Source: Lithodes maja
Taxonomy: Eukaryota > Arthropoda > Malacostraca > Decapoda > Lithodidae
DNA length: 64,000 bases
Direction: 5' to 3'
NCBI GenBank assembly: GCA_037953745.1
Contig: JBAKBP010007688.1
Span: 33,453-97,452, forward strand
A program made the translations under genes and the position numbers. Positions 10,873 to 21,637 of this stretch are shown here, piece by piece (positions within the stretch are counted from its first letter, which is position 1; the number at the start of each line of letters is the position of its first letter). Under the pieces are notes generated by a model that was given only the letters and a program-made list of their open reading frames with translations, did no database searches and was not told the DNA's origin.

Positions 10873-11348
10873 GCCCGTAGCCTAGTAGGTAGCGCTCTCG
10901 TCTCACACACGAGGGATCGGGGGTTCAATCCCCCGGCCGGGCGGAGACAAATTGGGCTTGTCTCCTTTCATGTGTTAGCCTCAGTTCACCTAGCTGTAAA
11001 TAGGTACCTGGAATAAGTGGACGACATTGTGACGTCCCATCTGGGGTTGGCAAAAATGGTACAAGGCGAGATGGGTATCATATGGTTCACCTAAGCTACT
11101 GGTCAACCTAAGCCTTCGGGTGAGACTGGTACCGTAGTGAGAATGGTACCATACAGATTAATCCTAAGCCTTCGTTTCCAGATGTCGCCAATTGGCTAAA
11201 ATACAGACTACACACACATCCACAGCCATTCCAACGATACATAAACACTTAACATGCATTTCACGCAATACATTCCCAGTTAAGGAGGCGCGATAATAAT
11301 GAGCTTAGCTCGCATTGCGTGGATTCCCCTTGACGAAACAAGCAAGTG

Positions 11349-11400
<52 letters not shown>
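10871..11400 (+). mobile_element. tRNA-derived SINE with LINE-like 3' tail
   Basis: The first 74 bases (10871-10944) form a tRNA-like head with A and B box sequences (B box GGTTCAATCCC). The apparent anticodon stem CTCGT/ACGAG holds the loop CTCACAC (anticodon CAC, valine-like). The body follows to 11280. The 3' end carries GCGCGA/TTGCGT (11288-11293/11315-11320), inner GAGC/GCTC (11301-11311), an A-rich stretch ending GTGAATA and (AC)n to 11399, the same layout as the neighbouring LINEs. It sits between two (CA)n tracts. A second, 3'-truncated copy is at 29433-29677. Confidence 0.8.
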
Positions 11401-11402
<2 letters not shown>

Positions 11403-11973
11403 GAGAATCATATTAATAAGATAGTGGGAGAAACATATGGACTGCTAAACAGAATAAAAATAGCCTTTAACTATATAAACGAGGAGATGCTGGAGAAAAT
11501 AATAAAAACATTGGTGAGACCAAGACTGGAGTATGCGGCAGTGGTGTGGGCACCACATCTAAAAAAGCATATAAAGAAGCTGGAGAAGGTTCAGAGAGCT
11601 GCAATGATACCATAGGATGATGCCAGAACTGAGAGAATTACCATATGAGGAGAGATTAAAGAAATTAGATTTACCATCTCTAATGGATAGGAGGGAGAGA
11701 GGCGATATGATTATGATGTACAAATGTGTGAGAGGACTCGAAAAGGTGGACAAGAAGGGTTATATTGTGAAAGATAATGGTAGAACTAGGGGGCATAGAT
11801 ATAAACTAATGAAAGGAAGATGTAAAGGAGATGTGAGAAAGTATAGTTTCCCTTACAGAAGTATAAGTAAGTGGAATCAGTTGGAAGAGGAAGTGGTGTG
11901 TGCCAAAAACATTCATATTTTTAAGGCAAAGTTAGATAATTGTAACTCAGGAAGCGGGACAATACGAGCCTAA
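11401..11973 (+). pseudogene. LINE C ORF2 C-terminal fragment, frameshifted
   Basis: This encodes the region after the RT active site. Compared with copy 1, a small rearrangement near 11604-11620 adds a few bases and a stop, so the frame breaks into 11401-11615 and 11617-11973. The remainder through the RRERGD and NGRTRGH segments to the stop is nearly identical to copy 1. It has no catalytic residues left. Confidence 0.75.
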
Positions 11974-12023
11974 AAAGCTCAACTCCTGTATACTACAAAT
12001 AGGTAAATACAAATAGGTAAATA
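11401..12023 (+). mobile_element. LINE family C copy 2, 3' part
   Basis: This copy begins directly after the SINE's (AC)n tail and ends with the family C tail (GAGC 11966, GCTC 11977, duplicated A-rich repeat). It lacks a (CA)n tail, and its end merges with a different repeat at 12024. The coding part 11401-11973 matches 7309-7871. Confidence 0.8.
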
Positions 12024-12130
12024 CTGTATACGCATAATTTTGAAACAGTTAAACCTTCCAATTAAGAAATTGTATTGTTCTAATCAAACACACACACAAC
12101 ACACACAATTTTGAAACGGTTGAAAACTTT
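12024..12130. repeat. Short tandem repeat with an AATTTTGAAAC core, copy 1
   Basis: Two imperfect units of roughly 70 bp contain AATTTTGAAAC(A/G)GTT followed by a (CA)-rich linker. The same repeat occurs three times at about 19825-20000. It lies at the edge of the LINE train. Confidence 0.5.
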
Positions 12131-13451
12131 CAAATGAACACTTCAATGGTCCTATTTTATACACATAGAAATTATAGAATATATGACCCAAAGCTAATAA
12201 AGCAAATAAACAATGCAAAATAAAATGTATGTCCCAAAGCTTCAAGTATTCCAACTAACGCGTTGTGACATTAAAGTTGAATTGTTTATCATTCGACGAT
12301 AATATACAGTTTAGGAAGGTATTGTGGAACTTTCGTAATTGATATAAATCATTCTAAAAAAAACTTAAAATGCGACATGAACCCCAAGGGGTTGAAAAGT
12401 ATAATTAGAAGATGGCGGGTATTATTGGACGATTCGACTGTTCTGACAGACATTTCGACGATCGTGAGCTTAGACATTTCGACGATGATCGGACGATCGT
12501 GGGCTTAGACGTTTCGACGGCATCGTCGAACTGGCGCACCGTCAAATCGTCCTGTTACCCCACTACGGCACTACCGACATTAGCGACATAGCCTACAAGT
12601 TGGCTACAACATAAATCATCTATAAAAACTTAACCTAACTAAAAAACCTAACCTAACCTAGTAGGCTATTCTCATTACTACATGAATACTAGGTTAGGTA
12701 AGGTTGTTTGGTTAGGTTAATGTTTTAGAGAGGAGTTATGTTCTATGTCGGTAGTGGTACGCCCGATAGCCTAACATAACTCGGTAAGATCCTATGTAGC
12801 GGGAGTAACCGTATTTTATTTGCCCATTTACCTAAGAATCTTTATTTATATCCTCATATATCTTACTTATTTTCTTCACTTACCTCAACAATACTAATCC
12901 CGATAGCTGGGGAGGGTATGAAATATATCAGGGAAAGAGAGGGGTTGAAACACGGCGATTAATTAGAATATAGCCATCTTGATTAACCAAGCCAAGACGT
13001 TGTGTATCCTTGCTTGTGATTGGTTGTTGACTATCGTGACGTCATCAGCCAAGGCGGGCCTCAGCGATGACGTCATTCCAGCCCTCGGCCAACATGTCGT
13101 CATTACACCCGGTTAATTTTACATCAGTGGTGTACCTGTTTCACACAACGTGTATTATAATGTCATTAGTGTACTGTGTAATTTGCGTCTTGATATTCAG
13201 TGTTTCTATTTATCACTACTAATTAGTATTCACCCCCCTCCCCCCGTATTTGGCTCGTGAACAGTAAGGTTAATCTGCGAGAGCGGTATCGTCCCAAGAT
13301 GAACTGATATACAGTATTGGTAATTATAGGGAATAGGCTCGCACCCTTATTTTTCATGTTTTTTTCCTCCAGATTTTGAGAAATGAGTGTATTCATGGTC
13401 TGTTATAATTCTGAGATTGATTAGAATGGGCGTTTTTTCGGTCAATATTAA
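12131..13451. other. Non-coding repeat-rich stretch
   Basis: I see no gene here. The part 12360-12570 is a repeat shared with 20478-20650 and is rich in TTCGACG and its inverse. Short (CCTAA)n/(TTAGG)n tracts occur near 12640-12660 and 12690. A stretch near 12898-12960 resembles 17108-17160. The rest is unassigned. Confidence 0.6.
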
Positions 13452-13922
13452 CCCATCAGACCCGGAAGAGCTCTGAGGCACCCATAAAAAACACACCCGA
13501 GCTACCCGGAAGGGCTCTGAGGCACTCATGAGCTCAAAGCCTGTAAGCTTGGTGTGCGAGGCGTCCGTCCGGCGCATGTAAACAACAGCCGGCTGGACCG
13601 ACGCCCCGCATCTCCGACCACAAGAAGGAGTGCGTCGCTTGTTCGTGTGTGCCTGTATGTTATTGTTAAGTATCGAAAAGTAGTGTAAAGTGGCTGTTTT
13701 TGCCATAAAGTTATCTCCAATGAAATCATCATCACAACTGAACCAGTTGACTTGGAGAGCTCTACATAACGCCATTCTACAGGTACGAAACACATCTACG
13801 CTTGGGAATGCGGAAGCAAGCCAAATAACAAAGATGCGGTAGCCTAGGCGTAGACGTTTTTCGGCCAAAACCCCCGGGTTTCGGGGAATATATATATATA
13901 ATACATAGCCGGGGCTGGAGGG
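13452..13922. mobile_element. TTAA-flanked MITE, family 1 copy 1
   Basis: This 471-bp element is bounded by TTAA on both sides (13448-13451, 13923-13926). Its ends are inverted: CCCATCAGACCCGG at the left and the inverse of CCCTCCAGCCCCGG at the right. No transposase is present. A second copy with the same ends is at 14167-17098. The TTAA duplication and CCC...GGG ends fit piggyBac-type non-autonomous elements. Confidence 0.75.
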
Positions 13923-14384
13923 TTAAGGAGACGGACCACAGCTATTTTCAAGGATTTTATTTTTGTGGATTTGTTATTTATATGATTTATAAGGTTTCTA
14001 TAATAACATTTGTTCATGGAAATTAGGGAAAATATCAAGGAAACTGGCCAACTTTTATTTTGTGATTGTTTTTTTTTGGTTTTAGCTAGTTTTCATCATT
14101 ATACAGTGGTTGTCATTAATGAGAATCTCCGGAAAAAACGTTTTCCCCATTATCCAACAATCTTAACCACTCAGGCCCGGTTGGGCTCTGAGGCATCCAT
14201 AAAAAACACCCCCGCGGAACCCGGAAGGGTGCTGAGGCTCCGGCAGCTTGAAAGCCTGTAAGCTTGGTGTGCGAGGCGTACGTCCGACGATGTAAACAAA
14301 AACCGGCTGGACCGACGCCGCGCATCTGCGACCACAAGAAGGAGAGTGTCGCTTGTTCATGTGTGCCTGTATGTTATTGTTAAG

Positions 14385-16402
14385 TTGTTGTTGTTGTTGT
14401 TGTTCCCTAAGCTGCCTGGCCGAACAGCCCCGAGTCCCTGAGGAAGGCCACGGCCACGATCGGGCTTTCCCACAGAGCTCTCATTGAGTGTAGGTTGTGT
14501 TGTTGGCGTAAGTGGTTGTGTGAAATGCAGTCTTCTATGATGTGTTTAATGGTATGGGGTGCTGTGTTACATCCCGGGCAGGCGTCGACAACGGAGTCAT
14601 CCAGTCTCTTCTGATAGCTCAGGAGAGCTGGATGGTGTCCGCATCTCAGCCTGGCCAGGTGGACTCTGTCCTCGCGAGGGAGGGAGGATTCGGAAGGATG
14701 GATTTCGGGAGGTCGTGCATGCAGCTGCGTGTTGTCTGTGAGTGAGTGGATGGATTGGCGAGAGATATGAGTATGGATGTGCTTCTGGAAGTTGGTTCGG
14801 GGTGGGCAGGGAGGGAGAGAGGACAATAATTGTGTGTGATACCGTGTGCTGGGTGTTGTTTTGATATTTCTTGGTGTCTGTGGGTGTGTTGCCATGTAGT
14901 TTAGTGGGTGGTCTTGGTTCGTGGAGGCTGCTGCCAGAAATTGAGTGCCTCTCATGTCCAGATGGTCTTTGACTTTGAGGATTTTGGTTTCTTGATGTAG
15001 ATGATCTGTGGGTGCAGTAGCTGTGCAGCCTGTAATGATCTTCAGGGCTTTGTTTTGAATCGTCTGTAAGGTCTTATGATGTGTTTCAGCTAGGTTAGAA
15101 GCCCAGGCTGGGCTTGCGTATTCCATTACTGATCTTATGTATTGTTTATATACTGTGGTGGTAGTTTCTTTGTTGTGTCCAAATTTTGTGTGAGCAAGTG
15201 ACCTGAGGGCGTTAAGTCTGGGTGTCAGTTTCTTTTTAATGTTTGTGGTGTGCTGTTTGAATGTCATATGAGTATCATATGTTACTCCTAGGATTTTGGG
15301 TGTGTGTGTATGTGTTAGGGGTGTGTTGTTTATGGTGAGTTGAGGGATGTATTCGTGTTCACCTGTCCAGCTTGTGAGCAGGGTTGCAGTGGATTTGGCT
15401 GGGGCTAGATTAAGTCTGTTTGTAGTGCACCAGCCATGTAGTGTGTTGAGATAGGGTTGAAGGAGATCTGTTGCTCTTCTTGGGTCATGGTGTGTGCATG
15501 TGAGTGTTATGTCATCTGCATAGGAGGCTAAGTTTATTTGGGGAGTATTGGGTGTAGTTATATCGTGCATGTACAGATTGAAGAGTGCGGGCGATAGGAC
15601 GGATCCTTGTGGGACTCCGTTTGGAAAGTTTCTGATTTTTGATGACTGACCGGCAAAAGATACGTGTGCACATCTGCCTGCTAGGAAGTTGGCCAGCCAC
15701 CTTTTTGTGTTGTTGTGCATGTTTGTGTTGTAGATTTTGTTTGTTAGGTTGTGGCGGGGGATGGCATCGAAGGCTTTACTAATGTCGAGTGTGGCTAATA
15801 GTGATCTGTGTGGTGGTCTAGCTGAGTTGATGCCGTCAAAAGCTCTTTGTGTAAGGTCTGTGAGAAGAGTGTTTGTGGAGTGCAGTGGTCTAAAGCCATG
15901 TTGTGTTGGAGCTAGGGGTAGGTCGGGTGTAATTAGTTGTAATACTAGGCGTTCCATGACTTTGGAGGGGGAGCAAAGGAGTGTGATGGGGCGGTGCGAG
16001 GAGGGTAGCGTAGGGTCTTTGTTGGGTTTGGGGAATGTGATGATGATACCATGCTTCCAAATATCTGGTATTGTGTTGTGTGAATAGCTGTAGTTTGATA
16101 TGTTAGTGAGTGTTTGTATGCCTTGTGGTCCCAGGTGTCTGAGGTGTATGTTGCTTATGTTGTCTAGGCCACAGGCGGGTGAGTGCTTGAGATTGTTGAT
16201 GATATGCTTTGTCTGGTGATTGGTAAAGGGTGTATAGTCAGGGTCTGTGGGGAATTGTCTCTTACGTCGGATGACACGTCGGTCGTCTTTGTGAGGTTTT
16301 AGGTGGCTGACATGTGAGAAGTGATTGATGAGAGTGTTTGCTTGTTGTTTACATGAAGGAGTAGAGTCTGTTGTTGTGATTGCAGCATGTGATTGTGTTG
16401 TT
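14385..16402 (-). mobile_element. 5'-truncated LINE (Jockey/I group), minus strand
   Basis: This insertion is flanked by the direct repeat GTTATTGTTAAG (14373-14384 and 16403-16414). On the minus strand it ends in a short (CAA)n tail (14385-14402). It lacks the endonuclease. Target duplication plus a simple-repeat tail is the signature of target-primed reverse transcription. Confidence 0.85.
14407..16402 (-). pseudogene. Reverse transcriptase of Jockey/I-group LINE, N-terminus missing
   Basis: This is a long uninterrupted frame containing the RT blocks DISKAFDAI, GVPQGSVLSP (near residue 286 of the extended frame) and the catalytic YADDIT (near residue 320). The C-terminal end carries a cysteine/histidine cluster of the form CPGC...H...C. 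The frame continues upstream to 16479, but those first residues are encoded by the host MITE (the related frame appears at 13600-13790), so they are not part of the enzyme. The absence of an endonuclease makes it non-functional despite the intact RT. The exact clade (Ingi/Vingi, I or Jockey) is unresolved. Confidence 0.8.
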
Positions 16403-16513
16403 GTTATTGTTAAGTAGTCAAAAGTAGTGTAAAGTGGCTGATTTTGCCACAAAGTTATCTCCACGGAAATCGTCATCACAACTGAACCAGTTGACTTAGA
16501 AAGCTCTACTTAA

Positions 16514-16942
16514 CCCGTGGAGCCCCGGCTAGTTTTGTAATGTTTGTTCACCAAAACCCTGCCGGTTTTCAAAAAATTGTTTTATTCCAGAAACAATAGC
16601 GAATGGGTTAGGAATGAAGGAAAAACCACGAAAAACCGCTCAAAAAGCTTAAAGAATGGTCCTACAGAGCCCCCGAAAACGTATTTTACAAGAGTAAAAA
16701 ATTTAAGGCAATTACCCCAAAAAAACAGGTTATTGCACGCTCACGCGCACGCACGTGGACTTTGAGAGTTTTAAACCATCGGCACGGTTGCGTGGGATAC
16801 GTACACAGTTCCCATACAAATCTGAGCCCTCTTGAGTGGCTACACCTGAGGTTACGGTCGGCGCAATTAGGGTGACGCGTCTCTGGAGCTGTGCGTTACA
16901 TACATCGCCGACGCGTCAGACGCGTCGCTGGGGCTGTACGGG
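16514..16942. mobile_element. TTAA-flanked MITE, family 2
   Basis: This 429-bp element sits inside the family 1 MITE and has TTAA at both sides (16510-16513, 16943-16946). Its ends are inverted repeats: CCCGTGGAGCCCCGGC against the inverse CCCGTACAGCCCCAGC. It has no coding capacity. It resembles a non-autonomous piggyBac-type element, unrelated in sequence to family 1 except for the general end pattern. Confidence 0.75.
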
Positions 16943-17098
16943 TTAATGCCATTCTACAGGTACGAAACACATCTACAATTGGGGATGCACGGGAATGCGG
17001 AAGCAGTCAAAATAACAATGATACGGTAGCCTAGGCGTAGACGTTTTTCGGCAAAACCCCCGGGTTTCGCTATGGAATACATAGCCGGGTCTGATGGG

Positions 17099-17475
17099 TT
17101 AAGATACGGCCCCCGATAGTGGGGAGGGCTATGAAGTACAGGGAAATTGAGGGGTAAAAGACGAAAATAAGGGGTAATATTAGCGTAACCTAACAACCTT
17201 ACCTAACCTAACCTAGTACCGGTACCTATATTAGGTGGGGGCTGCCGCCCCCACACCCCCGCTGGTTTAGTATTTAATTAATAAAAGATTGATGGTCACC
17301 AAAAGAGGTAATTATAAGAGTGAGAGAACTCTATTTCTTATTGCTAATCTGGCAACCTCTGCGCCATATGAGTCTGAAGGGGTTAAGTGGGCTAAGAGTT
17401 AATCAACATGGCTAAATTGCAGATAATGTTTCAACATCACTTTTTCTTTGATATAATTCATGCTCTCTGCACCTA
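17099..17475. other. Non-coding stretch
   Basis: No gene is seen. The part 17180-17265, with CCTAACCTAACCTA and a GGGGGCTGCCGCCCCC palindrome-like segment, is shared with 20645-20745. The rest is unassigned. Confidence 0.5.
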
Positions 17476-18245
17476 CAGTCAGGCCCCCCAATACGCGAGA
17501 ATAGGGGTGACAGGAGGCATCGCGTATTGGGAATCCGCGTATTATGGACCTAACTTTAAATAGGAATAATTAGATATGGGTGATATCTCTCAATTATGGC
17601 CTATTTTCAAAAAATTTGGCCTTATTTTCGACATTTTTGGCTCTACAGTACAGTCTATATCTTATATATAATAAGAACAATGAATAAAAATATGAAACCT
17701 TACCTTAAAATTAGTAGTAGATAGGCTAGGACTAGGACTAGGACCGTAGGACTTCACGATTTTCTCCAACTTCTCCCTCCCTGACCAAATCGTACGAACA
17801 GTTTACTCTGACAAGCCTATTGCACAGTTTCCTTCTCCTTTTTTCTTGCGATCCAACACTTCCACCTTCATTTTGTGTGTTATCTTCTTATATTGGCGTG
17901 GCATGGCGAAAAAAGTGGCAGGCACTACAAACGTTTGGTCACTCCGCACGGCTATGAGCGCTTGAGCGGGACTGTGGGAGGGAGGGAGGGAGGGTAAGCG
18001 GGAGGGAAGGCAGGCGTATGCCCGTCTTCTTCTTTTTTCAGAGCTACTCCTGGGCCTCGCGAAACGTAGACGTGCTCGCGTATCAAGCGGGAATAGCGGA
18101 TTTGGCCCCTTCTTAGCTCTCGATTCGTGTATTGTGGTACCACCTCGCGTAATTAATGTTTAATTAATTAATGTTATTTTCGAGGGGTCACTCGTGTATT
18201 AGGGTTTTCGCGAATTGTGGAATCGCATATTGGGGGGGCTGACTG
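17476..18245 (-). mobile_element. Tigger/pogo-like MITE, copy 2 (inverted)
   Basis: This 770-bp element is a close copy of 2562-3325 in reverse orientation. It has CAGTCAG ends and a TA target duplication (17474-17475, 18246-18247). A second element of the same structure at an independent TA site supports recent or efficient spread of this derivative. Confidence 0.85.
17803..17904 (-). pseudogene. Pogo/Tigger transposase N-terminal remnant, copy 2
   Basis: This is the same 33-codon frame as at 2903-3004, with the same stop codon. It encodes a basic segment resembling the start of the CENP-B-type DNA-binding domain. It has no catalytic domain. Confidence 0.5.
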
Positions 18246-19824
18246 TATATGGGTTATTATTGACGAGGTAAGTGAAGGAAATAAGTCTGTATTGAGGATA
18301 TACATTAAAGATTCCGTGGTAAACGTAGCCTAGGCTTGGACCCAAATAACGACGGTATAAAACCCTTACCCTTCGTGTACTGGAGAATAATGGTCTGCAG
18401 CCAAATTAACACAATGCCGCTGGAAGCTCCGTTCGTAATCCCGTTAAATAGAAGATGTTGTAGGTGTTTTCATAAAGCAAAAACACTTCACTATTCATTG
18501 AACAACAGTTCCACCATTTCAAATATGGCCGACTGGCCAGACTCCGAGAGATTATAAACACCAAGGATAATAAATTAATCAATGTGGCGTCGTAGAGGGA
18601 TTGAGAAACAAAAGAGGCTCATTATATGGACTGATGTGTATTTCTACACCCGTTAAAATATCGCAAGAATTTGTGACGTCACCGTCTAGACAGTGACGTA
18701 CTCCCACAACAACCATTCATATGCCATCATCGCTCGTGACGTCACATCCAGTTTATTGACCAATAGAATATCAGTATACAACTCGACTCTCCTCCACTCG
18801 TCGTCCACCAGCTGAGCTGGGAAATTGTAGAAAGTGAGTCCACAGATACTCTGTAAACATTAATTTATTCAGTATATTTTCCACTTCTAACCATCTCCGA
18901 CGTAACATTCATAATAGACATACAGTACAAGTACAAAAAAATATATATATATACTGTAACTAGGACCTAGGCCAAATTCCTGAGATATCATTACTCCCGC
19001 TACGCAGGATTATACCCATCAGGGTGTCAAACGACGCTGTTTTTTTGAGTGATAACGCAAATTAACTTTTTGTATAATGATAACAGAAACTCCCCCAACC
19101 ATTTTTTTTTTTAAGAAACAAAAAAAGGTAAATTGACATAGGCCCTAGCCTAATTTTGGTCTCCATATTTTCCATCTTGATTGCTTTTAGATTGCAGGAA
19201 ATACTGTTTTAGACACCTAAATTCTCAAAACAATCAGGGGGGGGGGGGGGGGGGGGGGGCATCCCCCCGGACTCCCTTAGAGCTCGCGCCTTCGCCGCTC
19301 CGTCGCGCTATAGGCCCTAATGATAACAAAATAATAAACCATAATGATAACACAATTCATATTTTGTGGATTGACACCCTGATACCCATAACTCTTACCG
19401 CCTAACCTATGGGAATACAGGACGTTTCGACGGTGTGTCAGTTCGCCGGCGCTAACTGGACGGTTCGACGGTACCGTCGAACCTCCGTCGAAACGTTTAT
19501 TTATTTTTTATTTTTTTATTTTATAGAGTAGGCCTAGTCTATATTTTTAAACTGTAGGCTATTAATGGACTATTATATTCTTATGTTTAATAGCCTATAG
19601 ATTTTCTAATTGTAATTATATATTTATATAAAAAGGGGTTGTAATCAGGCTTTCAGTAAGACATTTCAAAATTGTAGGCCTGTGTTCATATAAATTGTAA
19701 TTTTGTTTACAGTTCTTTTCATATTTTTGGTAGTGATAAAATATATCTCTATCTTTCTTGTCCTTTTAAATTAATTTTTCAATCCTTATGATGTGTGTTG
19801 CCCTTTCCAATTTCCACCCATATA

Positions 19825-20000
19825 AACACAATTTCAAAACGGTTAAACCTTCGAATTAAGATATTCGATTATTCTAATCATACACGCACACACAATTTTG
19901 AAACAGCTAAACCTTCGAATTTAGAAATTCGATTGTTCTAATCCAACACACATACACATACGCATAATTTTGAAACGCTTAAACCTTCGGATTAAGGCTT
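19825..20000. repeat. Short tandem repeat with an AATTTTGAAAC core, copy 2
   Basis: About three imperfect units contain AATTTTGAAAC or AATTTCAAAAC followed by a GTTAAACCTTCGAATTAAG-like segment and a CA-rich linker. It is related to 12024-12130. Confidence 0.5.
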
Positions 20001-20477
20001 CTATGGTTCTAATTCTGTACTCACACAAATATAACATATGATCCAAAGCGGGATGGATGTAGTTACCGGGTGTTCCACTACCGACATACAACATAAATAA
20101 TCTATAAATAGGGGGGCCTACTTACAATAAAATAAATACTTATAAATCTATAATACTAGGTTAGGTTAGGTTAGGTAGTTTGGTTAGGGTAATGTATTTT
20201 TGTATCCAAAGGCAGTCAAAATAGACGGGAACATGATGGTGAGCGTCCGCGTAGTGTAAACAAGACGGGCGGTACACCCGGTAACTACATTCTTGCCTCC
20301 AAAGCTAATAAAAACAATGTAAAATTAAATGCATGACCCAAAGCATCAAACTTTCATAACCCAAACCTAACGCGTTGTGATAATAAAGTTAAATTGTCTA
20401 TCATTCGACGATAATATACAGCTTAGGAAGGAATTGTGGAACTTTCTTAATATAAAACAATATGAAAATATCCCTTA

Positions 20478-20650
20478 GAATGCGACATGAACCCCAAGGG
20501 GTTGAAAAGTGCAATTAGACGGTTCGCCGGTATTACTGGATTATTCGACGGTTCTGACCAAGACCTTTCGAAATTCGACGATCGCGAAATTGGACGTTTC
20601 GACGATATCGTCGAACTGGCGCACCGTCGAATCGTCCTGTTTCCACCTAG
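20478..20650. repeat. Dispersed repeat rich in TTCGACG, copy 2 (copy 1 at 12362-12560)
   Basis: Both copies start with TGCGACATGAACCCCAAGGG and continue with many TTCGACG/CGTCGAA words in both orientations, ending near TCGTCCTGTT. A shorter relative lies at 19421-19500. The copies are about 80-85% similar by eye and non-coding. Confidence 0.6.
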
Positions 20651-21637
20651 GCCTAACAACCTTACCTAAATACCTAACCAGGCTAACCTATTCTAGTATT
20701 ATGGGTGCCAGGGTGGGGGCTGCGGGCTGCCGCCCCTACACCCCGCTGTTTGACATCAACTCACGTGATTACACGACGTACGCCCAGTAACACAACTCAT
20801 TCCCCCTTTTTTGTTGTGAGAAAGTGAAAGTAGGCCTAGGCTAGCCTATCACTAATAATTTAAATACTAGCCTAGCAGTATAACACCCAAGTTGTATAAC
20901 TAGATTAGGTTTTTGTAATTCCGTAAAGACGTCAGACGTACTTCAAGCTAAACCCAGTTTCCAAGAAGTCACTTCCTTTCCTAAAGAAAATACCCATTTG
21001 ACTTCCGTTCCCAGGTTAGGCTAGGTCATTTCTCAATACTTCCGAAATTCTACGTGCACGAAAAACAATAAGCAGTAAATGCAACATATCGCCATTCTAT
21101 ATTCGACTTCAAATTTCGAATAAAGAAGGAATAAATAGTCAAAATACCCACCTAAAAGTCAAGGAAGACAGCCAGGCCAGTCGGATGTAAACAAACCTCC
21201 TTTACAAGCACAGTGTTGCCATAACAAAAACAAAGGATCATTTATTTGGCGCAATAAATTCACTTAATTATTCTCCTGCTTGTCGGTCGGTACGAGTTGG
21301 TGGAGATAGCATTGCACCGAATACGTCACTATTTTACTTCCGTATTAAAGGGATACGAGTGAATGAGAGCGAAACATGCAACTCAAACAGACAGAAATCC
21401 GTTTTCTCATAACTTTGGGGAGCATAAAAGAAAATGTAATATAATGGGTGTCTTACGTGTATTTAGAGGTCACCGTAATAGCGGTAGAAATTCAGTTCAT
21501 ATTATACTTTTGAAAGTCTTAGGCCTGTGATTTGGGGGTTATGCTGGGTGATGACCTGCAGAACTAATTGCCTACTCTAGAATAGGATGATAGGCTACAG
21601 CACAGGGATGCCGTTAGAAAATATGTGTTATTAAAAT

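Larger units (their letters stand above)
14167..17098. mobile_element. TTAA-flanked MITE, family 1 copy 2, carrying two nested insertions
   Basis: The parts 14167-14384, 16403-16513 and 16943-17098 align in order with 13452-13922. The element is bounded by TTAA (14163-14166, 17099-17102). It was split first or second by a LINE (14385-16402, 12-bp target duplication) and by a different TTAA MITE (16514-16942). Removing both restores the family 1 sequence. Confidence 0.8.
18246..21637. other. Repeat-rich non-coding region
   Basis: No protein or RNA gene is recognisable. It contains a long poly-G run (about 19237-19259), an AATTTTGAAAC tandem repeat (19825-20000), TTCGACG-rich segments (19421-19500, 20515-20640), a (TTAGG)n tract (20158-20178) and a second copy of the repeat at 12360-12570. 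Open frames here are short and unsupported. Confidence 0.6.

Noticed and set aside
10871..10944. tRNA gene (valine-like)
   Set aside because: The tRNA-like head is followed by a SINE body and tail and is repeated at 29433 with changes, so it is a SINE promoter region. The acceptor stem is also imperfect.
1143..11399. CRISPR-like or satellite array from the recurring (CA)n tracts
   Set aside because: The tracts are simple dinucleotide repeats between unrelated element fragments, with no spacer logic, in a eukaryotic sequence.
13526..13795. Conserved 89-residue minus-strand protein
   Set aside because: It lies entirely in a MITE, and the related copy at 14116-14360 has diverged without preserving a clear protein pattern.
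18336..18557. Host exon
   Set aside because: The 73-codon frame has no recognisable domain, no convincing splice signals and no second exon nearby.
12640..20178. Telomere
   Set aside because: The (CCTAA)n/(TTAGG)n tracts have only two to four units and lie between other repeats, so they are interstitial.
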